Shown: piece by piece, positions 31,952-42,802 of the stretch
Numbering within the stretch: position 1 is the stretch's first letter
Layout: each line of letters opens with the position of its first letter
Source: Lineus longissimus
Lineage: Eukaryota > Nemertea > Pilidiophora > Heteronemertea > Lineidae
Assembly: GCF_910592395.1 (NCBI RefSeq)
Contig: NC_088318.1
Coordinates: forward strand, 10,108,349-10,172,348
Direction of reading: 5' to 3'
Length of the DNA stretch: 64,000 bases
Notes under the pieces: generated by a model
Seen by the model: the letters and a program-made list of their open reading frames with translations, nothing else
Told to the model about the DNA's origin: nothing
Database searches by the model: none
Made by a program: the position numbers and the translations under genes

Positions 31952-33564
31952 AAATGGCCAGGGCCATTGTGCTCACCTCTTGTGAAGGGAAGATGGATGA
32001 AGCATTAGCATGGTTTTAAATGTAAGAAAGAAATGAAGTAATGTTTTACAATGAAATTACATGAGAGATAAAATAATGCGTAAGTTGAATTTAATTGAGG
32101 TGACTACAGGTATGACAAAGCAGAGTAGACAATTTTTGATCTGACCAGTAATTGTCTATTATATCGACCAAGTCAATAGTGGCAGATGGAGTAGGATTGG
32201 TGAATACAAGGTCCAATTTGGACTGATAGCTGGTGGTGTTTTTGGACACGTTTTGTCTGAAGTTATATGCTTGAAACATAAAGGTTTCTAACTTTGCATT
32301 ATAGTTTTCACCTTCACCTATTGATTTCATGTTAAAATCACCCATAACAATGTATTGTTCCTTCGGTTCATAAGATGAGTACTGTGTTTATTTTTCAAGA
32401 TGGCTGCCTGGCGGCCCCCGGGTGGCCAAACTAAGAATTTTTCAAGATGCCCGCCTTGCACCCATATTGGCTATCACATTTGATAAAAAATCAAGGATTT
32501 AGTAGAGAGTACATAGATATACATCCAGATCAAATTTGGTTGCAATGCGATCATTAGTTTCGGAGTAATAGTACTGTGTTTATTTATCAAGATGGCTGCC
32601 TGGCGGCCATATTTGATGTCCGAACGGCCGAAATTTTAGGGGTGGAATAGACAATCCCCAGATACATGTCCACACTGGTTTAAAACCTTCTAGCTAAAAT
32701 AGATAGGAAACATGCTACTGTTCAGTGAATCAGCAAACTTTGACCTCTGTGACCTTGAAAAGGAGGTCAAATCAAAAACCCGGAGGATATATGATGCACC
32801 TTTGCTAGAAGTATGGTGCTGCTCCCCAATTTCGAGTCATCCCCAATTTCACGAAAACCCGTTTTTTCCCGTTTTCTCGCGCGTCACTTCGTTTCCAGAG
32901 AAGAAATTTTCTGATTTTTGATTTTCATTTCGTTCCGCAAAGAAAGCGCCCAAAATGCGTCCTAAACAGGCAAGCAATTCTCTAATTACGTTCAAAACAC
33001 TGGGTCAATACCTAGGATCATGCACTACACAGAAACACAACAATCAGTCGCGCATGCGCAATACCCGCGAAAATGGGGGAGCCGCTTCGGATTTGTTTTG
33101 GTCTGCATCGATCTTTCAGTGAGCGATTTCAAGATTAATTCACGCTTAAAACATTCACGCAGCACCCCAGATATTTCGTTATTGATCTCAAATTTCGTAA
33201 TAAATAAGCTTTTGCGTGTATGGAATCGCTGGAAGCTAGTAAATCTGCACTTAGTGATAAGACCCGCGAAAACTGGCTCCTACATGATACCTACCATATT
33301 TTTTTCAAAATTTCCCGACTACTATTAAGGGAGATATTGCATATTTTCACTTTTAACGTTTGGCCCCCTGGTGGCCAAACCATGAAACGAATCAGACCGA
33401 AACTTGGTCTCCAAGGTGTCATTACATAAGGGTACATGTGTACCAAGTTTCAACTCAATAGCTCTAACAGTTACGAAACGTGCCCTGCTAACGGACGACG
33501 GACGACGACGACGGACGCCACGGTATGGGATAAGCTCACCTCTGCTAAGAGGTGAGCTAAAAAA
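31952..33564 (-). mobile_element. Hairpin-ended Helentron-like element carrying an endonuclease fragment
   Basis: The minus-strand 5' hairpin is AGCTCACCTCT-TAGC-AGAGGTGAGCT (33533-33558), followed by the GTCC/GTCGTC tract. Inside are CCACCAGGGGGC (33363-33374) and a perfect DR3 (32741-32755). The 3' end is CCATCTTCCCTTCACAAGAG, then GTGAGCACAATGGCCCTGGC, which matches copies A and C. It includes the endonuclease fragment at 32091-32345. Its first ~270 bp form an inverted repeat with 35054-35340. Confidence 0.6.
32091..32345 (-). pseudogene. AP-endonuclease-like fragment, C-terminal part
   Basis: MGDFNMK at the start (the GDFN motif of EEP/AP endonucleases) and SKLDLVFTNP followed by DIIDNYWSDQK (the S-x-LDLVFT and SDH-type motifs). 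This pattern is known from non-LTR retrotransposons and from the endonuclease domain at the C terminus of Helentron RepHel proteins. The stop codon lies ~105 bp before the hairpin end of the element, which favours the Helentron reading. Only the C-terminal part is present. Confidence 0.6.
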
Positions 33565-35053
33565 GAGAAGAGAAATTAACACTGACTGAATAAAAAAGGG
33601 TGACATAGACGGGGAAATGTACACCACCGGATACAGTCTGTGCTTGATCAGGCATTGGTCAGATGATATCCTGAACAAGGCATCTATGGAAGCAAATCCA
33701 GAAAGAGAATTAACCTTCGAAGGGCACACTTAGTGACTTATCACTCAGTGAAAAGTCAGTCCTGGGGGTTGTTTTCCAATTCAAAATAAAAGTTGTAACC
33801 TCTTTAAATTAGTCTCACAGACTGAACCATAACACTCAACAGCCAACCGTGCCCACATGATGTGAGCCGTGAGCGAGTGGTGTACTACATTTTGAAAATT
33901 GTCTATCGTCTACAACATGTGACAGAACAGGATCTAGTGGACTTAATGATGAGGTACTATCAAATAAGGTGTCCATCAAATGAATCATGAGGGCCTGTTG
34001 AGTTATACTCTAAGCCTGCACAGCGCAGTGTACAGACAGTACAGGATTGCCAACCAAAAACATGAGCATTGCTGCGTAAGGAAACTGCAGTGGAATTCAT
34101 ACTACGATGTCATAATGTGACTTTCAAAATAATTGTAAACAAACGTAAATGGTGAGATTTGTTGCAAAATTGCCAACCACAACAACTCAGGGACCGTCCC
34201 AAAATGGCCGACGGTGAATTCTCCGGTCGCTAGCGCAGTCCATAAACAAGCATCAATTTTACCAACTTTGGGTGCAAGCTTGGTCATAAAAGTTACAGAA
34301 CTGTTAGAAATACATCTAAACAACATATATATACAGTTAAAAGTGCATAAAAATCCCGTTTCAACCTCCGGGCGCTACCTTTTTTTCTCCGCCACACGCC
34401 GGGCCCTACCGGTCATTATTTAGTGCGACCGCCACCAGAGTGTTTATCACAATCTTTCACCGTTTTAATTGCGCGTTTTAGGTAGATCAATCAATTATTA
34501 TATGTATGCATTATATATCACCGAAATGATAATTGCGTAGGCTATTTGAAACTAAGTTCAGATATCATTTTCGATCTTTGAATTGAATTTAGGCGAGTGA
34601 TTTTTGACACCCGGTCGACATATCAGGACTTGCAAAATTCATGCGAGATCGCTTGCATCATCGGCACGTTTGAAAACCGAATTTCACAAATTCCACAAAT
34701 ATTTATCACATACCATATGTATCACCACAAAGGTAACTCTCTAGACTATTTGAAACCAAGTTCAGATACTTATTTTCACAAAAATTCGAAGCTATGCAAG
34801 CGATTTTTCAGTGGTAGAGATCGACGGAAACAAATTTCTCGCTCTAAAATGACATGAGACGAGCACCAACTTCCGCTAATTTGTGCACAAAATTTCCGGA
34901 ATATTATAAAAAACTATTGATAAATCTGAATTATATAGACTCTTTTCAGTACCTAAACAAATTTCAGGTACATGGTCATGTTGATTAAAAGAGTATCAAC
35001 CGATTGAACATGAGAAAGTTCACTCACCTTCATTGAAGCAGCGACTACCGCCA
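33565..35053. other. Unique-looking spacer between two inverted hairpin repeats; no gene
   Basis: The stretch between the two 5' hairpins (33564 and 35054). I see no convincing exon: a frame at 34204 (MADGEFSGR) stops after nine residues. The segment would be the loop of the ~270-bp inverted repeat. Confidence 0.4.
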
Positions 35054-35109
35054 TTTTTAGCTCACCTCTTAGCAGAGGTGAGCTTATCCCATACCGTGGC
35101 GTCCGTCGT

Positions 35110-35141
<32 letters not shown>

Positions 35142-36181
35142 CGTCGTCCGTTAGCAGGGCACGTTTCCTAACTGTTAGAGCTATTGAGTTGAAACTTGGT
35201 ACACATGTACCCTTATGTAATGACACCTTGGAGACCAAGTTTCGGTCCGATTCGTTTCATGGTTTGGCCACCAGGGGGCCAAACGTTAAAAGTGAAAATG
35301 TGCAATATCTCCCTTAATAGTAGTCGGGAAATTTTGAAAAAAATATGGTAGGTACTTCTAGCAAAGGTGCATCATATATCCTCCGGGTTTTTGATTTGAC
35401 CTCCTTTTCAAGGTCACAGAGGTCAAATGGTGTAAATTGGCCGTTAGGATGTAACGATGGCACGTTTCTAAACTGCAATGACTATTGATACCAAATTTGG
35501 TACACATTTACCCCTTAGTCAGGTGATCTCAGGGACCAAAGTTTGGTCCAATATGATTCACCACTTGACCACCAGGGGGCAAAATCCAAAAACCTTAAAA
35601 ATGTGATTATTCCTTAACTTCTTGCCCGATTGCCACCAATTTGATATCATGGGTACATCTAACCACCATACAGTATATGTCACACAGGTTTTCAATTTGA
35701 CCTTCTTGTCAAGGTCACAGAGGTCAAATGACGTAAATTCGCCGTCAGGCCGTAACTATGGCACGTTTCTTAACTGCAATGACTATTGATCACAAATTAA
35801 GTACACATGTACTCCTTGGTCAGGTGATCTCAGGTACCGAAGTTTGGTGCCATCTGATTTGCCGTTTGGCCTCAAGGGAGGGGGCCAAATCCTAAATTCA
35901 TCAAAATGCCATTATTCCTAGTAATGACTTGCCCGATTGGCACCAATTTTATATCATAGGTACATCTAATTCTAACAACCATTCAATGTGTCACCCGGGT
36001 CTTCTTTGATTTGACCTACTTTTCAAGGTCACAGAGGTCGAATGTACTGTAAATTGGCCATTTTGGGGAAATTGTAATTGCTTGGACCTACATCAAACCT
36101 AACACTACATGACACAATACCATGCTCTTTATCCATCTTTCCTCCACATGAGGTGAGCACAATGGCCCTGGCCATTTCATT
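35054..36181 (+). mobile_element. Hairpin-ended Helentron-like repeat, copy C (most complete)
   Basis: 5' hairpin AGCTCACCTCT-TAGC-AGAGGTGAGCT (35059-35084), a (GTC)n tract, three ~300-bp tandem units, and the 3' end GGTGAGCACAATGGCCCTGG followed by CCATTTCATT with palindrome AATGGCC-CT-GGCCATT. CCACCAGGGGGC is at 35268-35279 and 35569-35580. Perfect DR3 motifs are at 35411-35425 and 35712-35726, and a one-mismatch DR3 at 36026-36040. Nearly identical to copy A over the last ~750 bp. Confidence 0.75.
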
Positions 36182-37014
36182 AAATGGTGGCATCTCTTCT
36201 ATCGATCGGCCAATCAGCGGCACTGCTTGCAAAAAAGTTAAGCCACCGCCAAATTTGAAATCGCCAAAATTCAGGCAATGTGCCTGCAGCGCCAACTGGC
36301 GGTGAAAACTATATTAATTCCATTAAAAGTAAAAAATTAAAAAATTTTTAAAAATATTCAGCCACATTTGAAAACAATATTTGCTCTGTGGACCGAGGTA
36401 AAAAGGGAAAGAAATCTAAACGCGAAATGACCTCATTCTCTCAATACAGGTCGGATCGCGCCGATTTTTCATTTTTTGAGTTCACCTTGGGCAACTCCTA
36501 ATTTAGCACCGTCAACGAAGTGGCTAGGCCTTCCCGGTCAGAAATGTCCAATTTTGTCCACAGATGGGTCCCTAGATGGATGGATTGCAGGACGGACACC
36601 ATTTGAACAGCTATACTACTAGCTCCGCTGACTTTGTCAGCTGAGCTAACAACTACTGCAACTACCAGGCCAGAGTCCTCTATTAAAACATGTGTACATT
36701 ACGTGTACATTGTTGTGCATAGGTTTTGGTAAAAAAAATACTCATTGGACCAATCAATCTGCACAAAATTTTATATGTGTCAAGAAGAACCCTTTGCCAA
36801 TAGCATAATAAAGTTTTTAAAAATTCCAATACCGATTGCCTGAGAAAAAAAGGTTTCCGTACACCATATCCATCAAAACGTCACTGGCGCATTGATATGG
36901 CCCTGTCAAAGTACAAGTTCTAAACTGACCAGTGAGACCACATTTTCTTAAATATATTATCAAAAAGCATATTTCTGTGATGGCCTGTGAGGACTCTGGC
37001 CACCAACTGGAAGA
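36182..37014. other. No gene recognised; second-subfamily hairpin
   Basis: A TTAGCTCAGCTGAC..GTCAGCGGAGCT hairpin lies inverted at about 36629-36656, probably the 5' end of another minus-strand hairpin element. Elsewhere I see no coding or RNA signal. Confidence 0.4.
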
Positions 37015-37796
37015 CATTTTTTCCTGCACCTTAGAGGCATAGTCGATTAATATTCATACTAATTTATATTCATGACGTCATTCTCAATTGGTTTTTCCAA
37101 ATAAGGCTCGACAAATGAGCATCGATGATAAGTCTTCCGGCAACAAAAACACGTGCTTAGCGCAATGACAGTTCAGAAACATTTAGTACAGGGTAAACCA
37201 TAATGAATGTAACAAAATGAATGTTTTGGATTGTATATTATGGTCCGTATATCATGGTCCATTGGTCCAGGGCCATGATGAGGGGGGGGGGCACACCCCT
37301 CTTTTCCCAAATCTGCATGGAAAACATGAGGTCTCAGGGAGGAGGGGGGGGGGCAGTTCTCAGCCCACACTATTTTTACAGGGCTTTGTACAGCCCTTCG
37401 AGTATAATAGGCGGGGGGGGGGGGGCTGGTGATGCGAGTGGCGATGTGATGATCAATTCTGTTCTGGATGGACAAATAATTGCAAAACTTGCCCTTTCAA
37501 TTAGTTGAACAGGACGTCATCATAGCTAGGCTACATGTTGCCAGTAGGCATAATGTGGAAGAGAAGTGATATAAAAAAAGTATGTAGCCTAGGCCTGCCC
37601 TAGGCCTAGCCTAGCTATATAGCCTAAACATGAGATTTTCTCCGCTAGGCCTACATGTAGCCTACCTTTCTGGCTGTAACATGCACATCATCATGACAAT
37701 TGTCATAGCCAGCCTCCCTACACTGCAGTAAGTAGTCATCATACATACAGATGTCACACAGAACCACAGGCATGTACATCATGTACACGGTCTATA

Positions 37797-38018
37797 CTAC
37801 ATACCTTTCTGACTTGTATGTTGGCCGAAATGATGGTCTAGTGCTTCGTGCCACACACTGAACTTGCATGCATTGGCAATTTCATACGACCGTATGACCT
37901 CCTTCATTCGATCTTTATCTTTAGAATACTCATGAACTTGAATAAGACCATGATATAAAGAAATATCGTGATCCCAATAGGCCTGCCACTGAGGCTGAAT
38001 GACAGGCTCTTCCGCCAT
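37797..38018 (-). CDS. First coding exon of an unknown gene inside the TIR segment
   Basis: The ATG at 38018 is in a strong context (TTCAAAATGGCGGAA). It encodes MAEEPVIQPQWQAYWDHDIS and goes on to ~70 residues ending with HHFGQHTSQK. A donor AAAG|GTATGT follows near 37805. A TATA box and E-boxes lie upstream. No downstream exon could be found on the left. I do not recognise the protein. It may be the first exon of the transposon's own gene. Confidence 0.4.
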   Translation of the reverse strand: MAEEPVIQPQWQAYWDHDISLYHGLIQVHEYSKDKDRMKEVIRSYEIANACKFSVWHEALDHHFGQHTSQKGM

Positions 38019-38056
38019 TTTGAACTCCCGCGAAAAATGTGACAGATAAACAGTGC

Positions 38057-38093
38057 CACGTGTGTATCTATTTTTATAACTATGTCACGTGAC
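38057..38093 (-). promoter_or_regulatory. TATA box and two CACGTG E-boxes
   Basis: On the minus strand: GTCACGTGAC (palindrome, 38084-38093), TATAAAAA (38071-38078) and CACGTG (38057-38062), all within 80 bp of the ATG at 38018. It overlaps the inner edge of the right terminal repeat, so the promoter would travel with the element. Confidence 0.5.
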
Positions 38094-38335
38094 TATGCCT
38101 CTAAGTTGCAGGAAAAAATGCCTACCCTACCAACTACTGTACATGATGTGATCATGAAAACTGGACTACAAAATGTATGATATTGTCGCAATGACTTTAT
38201 TCAAAGTACTCAAACATACCTATTAACCTCCCTTGTGTAAAACTACATCATGTCAGTTGAAAATGGATGACAGTAGAGGTAAAACCAGGCTTATTAAGGT
38301 GTTCAACGCTAAGTGCAACTCGTCAATTATAATAT

Positions 38336-39218
38336 TGATATCGTGTTTGCTCTGGTGCATCAACGTCTCGTATTGAAAAGATATACGAACCAAACTATTC
38401 AAAATTAATGTGTATGAGAGTCAAGGTATTTTCCCAAATGTATCTAATCAAATATAGTGTATATATGGACCTTTGAGCCATCTATCTACCTCCAAAATGA
38501 GTTTGGTCCGAACTTTCGTAACACTGAATCAGCTGTGAGATTCTTGAGAACACGTGGCAAAGGGGTATTTTTTTAAACTTCGGGCCGCGCACCTACTAAA
38601 TGTTTATGAAATCAACTGAAAGTTTGAATAATGATGCCTGATTACCTTATAAAGAAACTGTATTCATGGTTTTACGAAAGCTTGTATATTTCCGATGAGT
38701 TTGTAATCCAAAGTTAGGAGAACGTGTTGTAAATTTACCGAAGTGTTGATCGCCGTCTTGACGCGCCAATCAGCAGCACGCTCTGTGGCGTTACATTTTG
38801 TTACGAAATGTGTCATTGGTTTAGAGAGCACGTCGCGATGTCGCGTTTCGGTATATTCGATTCTGAATCATCAACAGATGAACATCAATCAATAGCTACG
38901 TCCCGTGGCCCCGGTCAATGTCACTGTGACATGCGTCGTCATAGCAACCGTAGATTTTGTTTACATTTAGTGAAGCAGTGATTGAGTTTCTTCTATGCAA
39001 AGAATACCTATTAAATATTGTGTGACCAGAGATTTAGTTCTCATGAAATGTACCTTATTGTATTGAATTCATAAGTGAAATATCTTCCATCTCTTGGAAA
39101 CACCTACCAATATATGCTTTATACCTATATGTATATAGGTTGTTTACATTGTTATAATTCTAAACAAAGTTACTGTTATTGATATCTGACTTCGTTATTT
39201 TTGTGACTCGAACCCACA
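38336..39218 (+). repeat. Inverted LTR of gypsy element 1 family, with leader
   Basis: Begins TGATATCGTG and ends CCCACA, matching 6208-7106 in reverse. Homology continues to about 39295, covering the primer-binding and leader region. The internal part of that element is absent; instead a minus-strand gag of another family follows. This is a truncated, rearranged copy rather than a clean solo LTR. Confidence 0.75.
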
Positions 39219-39294
39219 CTTGTGGCAATGCCCTTTACGCCAACAGTCTATACAGTTCGATACTGTAAATCAATCTAACTGTAAAATCGCCACA

Positions 39295-40149
39295 ACATCC
39301 ACGTGTCATCATCGGTCTGCGCCGTATGTGCACCAAGCTCACCCACGAAGAGGTCTTCGAATTCCTCAGACGGCGGAACTGCAACTGCGGCCACCTGTGC
39401 CACCGGTTTTGGATTGGGGCAACATTTCCCAAAGCGATTAAATGAGTGGCATCGGTAGCACTCCTTACCATATGCTGGGCACGACCTTGGAGCATGGTTT
39501 CTGCCACATTGGTACAATCAAATTTACGAGGGGCCCTATTACTGCTAGCTTCTTTTGGTTTCGATTGAAGTGCATGTACAGACTCGTGCTCAGAAGCTGA
39601 TTTACCAGCAATTGTCTTCACTTGTTTCTGGCTGGCTTCGGCAGCCCTGCATGTATCTGATGCCAACTGCAAGGTTAAAACTGGGCTGGACTGGCGCAGC
39701 ATACGCTCTCTTATACGGTTGTCCAGTATGCCAAAAACCAGTCTGTCCCTTATCATGCTCTCATTTTGATCACCAAACTCACAACTTCTAGCAGGTGTCC
39801 TTAACTCCGTCACAAACTTATCGATGGTGGCGCCATCTGTCTGAACACAGTTCAAAAACTTATACCGTTCAAAAATCGTATTTTTCCTTGGGTTACAGTG
39901 TTCGCCAAACTTTTTAACTATTACCTCATATTCCGTCTTATCTTCGTCCGTTCCGTAGACGAAAATATGGTATATTTCAAAGGGTTCTTCACCGAGACAG
40001 TGCAGCAGCGTAGCTATTTTGATCGGGTCCCCTTTTGCATTGATGCCGGTCGCCACCAAATACATCTCAAACCTTTGTTTCCACCGGCTCCAGTTCTCGC
40101 CGAGGTTTCCCTCTAGTTGCAGGGGTTCAGGAGCTTTTAGTTGCTCCAT
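39295..40149 (-). pseudogene. Ty3/gypsy gag (K02A2.6-type), element 4, truncated
   Basis: Starts MEQLKAPEPLQLEGNLGENW at 40149. The gag core has ENWSRWKQRFEMYLVATG, EHCNPRKNTIFERYKF and RDRLVFGILD. The nucleocapsid knuckles are in another frame (39275-39517) because a base is missing at the first Cys codons near 39518. The second knuckle region CYRCHSFNRFGKCC follows. Downstream, gag is cut at about 39295 by the inverted LTR. No pol belongs to it in the window. Confidence 0.85.
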
Positions 40150-40386
40150 TCTGACACCATGTCAAGCTCTGGACTGACTGTGGTCGACTCGACTTCACAC
40201 GAACAAAGACGGAGGCAAGCTGACCTTTCAGGTGCCATTCAATATGCAACAAAAGAATAACGGTAAGGTATAGAATTAGGAATTACAACCATGACAGTAA
40301 TATATATTTCTTGAAGAAGGATCAATGAAGCTGTTGTGCACATTATTGAAAACAGTTTTGAAAATTACAGAAGGGAATAATTGAAT
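40150..40386 (-). repeat. Primer-binding site and probable 5' LTR end of element 4
   Basis: On the minus strand TGGTGTCAGA (40159-40150) lies next to the gag ATG, after TTGACA. TGGTGTCA complements the 3' end of metazoan tRNA-Leu (..TGACACCA), a primer used by several Ty3/gypsy lineages. The LTR outer border is not clear. Confidence 0.5.
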
Positions 40387-41189
40387 TCACCTTTGTTCAG
40401 CTGTTTTAGGCTGCAAGAGAATGGAATAGATCGATTTGACAGTAGCCCCTTCCTGTTTGAAATCGGGTTTTAATTCGTTCACTTTTAAAATAGCGTGCAA
40501 AACCTGTCTATAAAAGGACAAAGAGAAGTGGTGAAATTGCGCAGCCTTGGCGTACGCCTCTGGACAGGGCAAAAGGTGCCGAAATGTGATTATTAACTAT
40601 AACTGAAGACATTGCTTGATTGTATCGGATTTTTATCCAAGCAATGAAGGACGGTTTAAACCCGAAGCAGCTTAAAGTGTTGAACATATACTCGTATGAG
40701 ATACGGTCGAATGCTTTAAAAAAATCGAGATTGATCCATGAACATTGGATTTGTTTTTTGGTTACATAGTCATAAATATTCGATAAGAGATGACAGTTGT
40801 CCAGGATGGACCGCGACTGGACCCCAGCGATTGGTCAATATGGACTAGAATATCCATAACCCGACCAAGTCTAGCGGTCATAATTTTGGAAAGTATTTTA
40901 TAATCATAATTTAGTAAGGAAATAGGTCGCCAATTTTTCATCTCTTCGGAATGATCAGGGTTTTTACAGATGAGAGATGTATAAGACAACCGTTGAGATG
41001 GGGGTAAAATATCCTCTCGATAAATGAGATCATATAATTTTACAAGTTTGGGTGCGATTAGGTCATAAAATACAAGATAAAATTCTTTGGTCAAACCATC
41101 GGACCCAGGAGACTTATTATTTTGCATACTTTTTAGAGATACTAGAATTTCTTCAGCCGTAGCCGGACCTTCACAAAAATGGCCTGCTT
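40387..41189 (-). pseudogene. L1/Tx1-like LINE reverse transcriptase fragment
   Basis: Minus-strand motifs: ATAEEILVSLKSMQNNKSPG followed by SDGLTKEF, KNWRPISLLNYDYKILSKI, then in another frame INLDFFKAFDRI and GVRQGCAISPLLF. A frame change and stop precede the YxDD box. The last piece (40572-40387) is LHAILKVNE-like. The EN-linker part of the same LINE type lies at 42803-43520, with a pogo element between. Confidence 0.8.
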
Positions 41190-42614
41190 CGTTGGTGTTT
41201 TCGGTCTTCCATGACTTCCATGCTTGTCTGGCGTGACATTTGAAGGATCTCATGACAGCCACATCCAGGGGTTGTGCCAAAGATGTGCATTCGGCCGGTA
41301 CAAAGTTGAGTCTGCCCCCTTCTGCAGTGAGACGATTCCTGAAGTTCTCCGTTCGATGTACTCTGAACTGATCCACCAAAAGTATGAACTGTTCAGCATG
41401 GGCCTCATGGACGGGGGTGAAGAAGCCAATGTTGACTCGTCTCCTGTCTGACCCATCCCGTGGCGGACGATGTGACCACAACGTTTTCGGGCAACTCTGC
41501 CTCTTCCAGAGCTCGAAGCGCGCGAACAAATCCTCTTCTCGGAAAGGTGATGTGGGCTCGCATCTTATCGCCATTCGCCGCCACGCAAAGTGTAACAGAA
41601 CATCCCAGCTTTGCATTCTTCCTGGAGGTTCGTACATCAACAGCCTTGGCGCCTTTCTCATTTGAGGGTGTACATTAGGCGGAGGTCAAAAAGGAGGAAA
41701 GTCTGGTCCATGTTGAAAAACAGGCACATTGGTATACCAAAATTTTCGATGGTGTTGGTTATTTCATCGCGAAAGTTTCGAACCAGGACAACGGCGTTTT
41801 CTGGAATGGTGGTAGTGTTCTTCGTGACTTTTCGCAGGCTGATGTCCTTCCTCTTCATAAAAAGTTCCACCCAGCCGTTGGATGCATGGAAATCATGCAT
41901 TAGTGGTTTTGCCTCTGTGGCGAGTTGTCGGCGCTCTTCTGGGAGGGCATCCCACCAGGTCTGGAATAGTTGCACGGCCTTCTCCTGGACATCCTGGATC
42001 ACAACAGGTGGACGTCTTCGCCGAACATCCCGGAACCAAGTTTCTAGTTGGTCTTCGACCTCAGGCCAGTAACCAATCAACCTCTTCTTCACATTTCGGT
42101 CTTTGCCCTGGTTCTGCTCCTCCTTCAATTCCAGGTCATGACGGTTCCACCTGCGAAACGTCTCAAAAGGTATGTTGTGGTGGTTGGCAAATTCTGTCAT
42201 CGTTCGCACAGTGCCATTTCCAATGGCAACCTCAAAGTTTCACAGGTATCGCAGCTTCTCCGACACGGAATAACTACACTTTCTATTAGGCAGTGGCTCA
42301 TCCATATTTCTACAAGTTGTAGGCAAGGCAAGAAGAGGTTTCCGACAGTACCCAAACTTTATATACGCCTGAAACCTCACTGATAACTCAATAGTTTTTG
42401 CCCTTTTAGCCGCTTCCATTCCCAACTAAAATTCTAAGGTAATTCTCCTGGATTCCAAACTACGGACCAAACATTGTTGTTCGAAGTTCCTTTCAATCAT
42501 CCATTACACTTAGCAAACAAGCCTTGATATGCCTTTTTTACGCTTTTTAAGGTACTCAAATTTTGAAATTAAACACCCCGTAAAAACCGGTGGAGTATTT
42601 TGTGGGACACCCCG
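41190..42614 (-). pseudogene. pogo/Tigger-type transposase, broken, inserted near a LINE
   Basis: The 5' end at 42614 is CGGGGTGTCCCACAAAATAC, next to a TA target. The ORF starts at 42425, meets an in-frame TGA at 42242, and continues to 41658 with a CENP-B/Tc5-type HTH (HASNGWVELFMKRKDISLRK) and NMDQT (first Asp). At least two frame changes follow: a middle frame at 41640-41440 (NEKGAKAVDVRTS), then LLVDQFRVHR and LAQPLDVAVMRSFK (later acidic sites). The 3' end fuses in frame to LINE RT at about 41190, so the 3' TIR is gone. Confidence 0.8.
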
Positions 42615-42802
42615 TATTATTCTGCCGCGGCACTCGTCCGTACAAATGACGCAACCCTATAAGGTCACCTGCGAAACATGCAGCAGCCCCTCTAAAACCT
42701 AGGCCTGCTGTCCAAGTTGACAGTCTACTGCTATTGGTCGTTACCATGCGTGTATTGTGATCCTTTGCTACGTACCATCATAAGTTGGGTTTGGCCTGAA
42801 TA
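42615..42802. other. No gene recognised
   Basis: Short stretch between the pogo end and the LINE linker. No clear features. Confidence 0.35.

Larger units (their letters stand above)
37015..38120. mobile_element. 1.1-kb segment bounded by 30-bp inverted repeats
   Basis: Left end 37015-37044 (CATTTTTTCCTGCACCTTAG..) and right end 38091-38120 match as inverted repeats with one mismatch in 30. Inside are three G-runs (37281-37425), a promoter-like block and a first coding exon. There is no target duplication I can see. A deletion derivative of a gene-bearing DNA transposon is the simplest reading. Confidence 0.6.

Noticed and set aside
33020-33429. Open frames of 69-102 aa
   Set aside because: They lie in and next to the hairpin repeat and change with repeat copy; no gene-like composition.
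34204-34233. Possible first exon MADGEFSGR
   Set aside because: It meets a stop after nine codons and has no donor.
36817-37029. Downstream exon for the gene starting at 38018
   Set aside because: The frame has no good acceptor and lies partly outside the TIR segment; the sequence looks non-coding in all frames.
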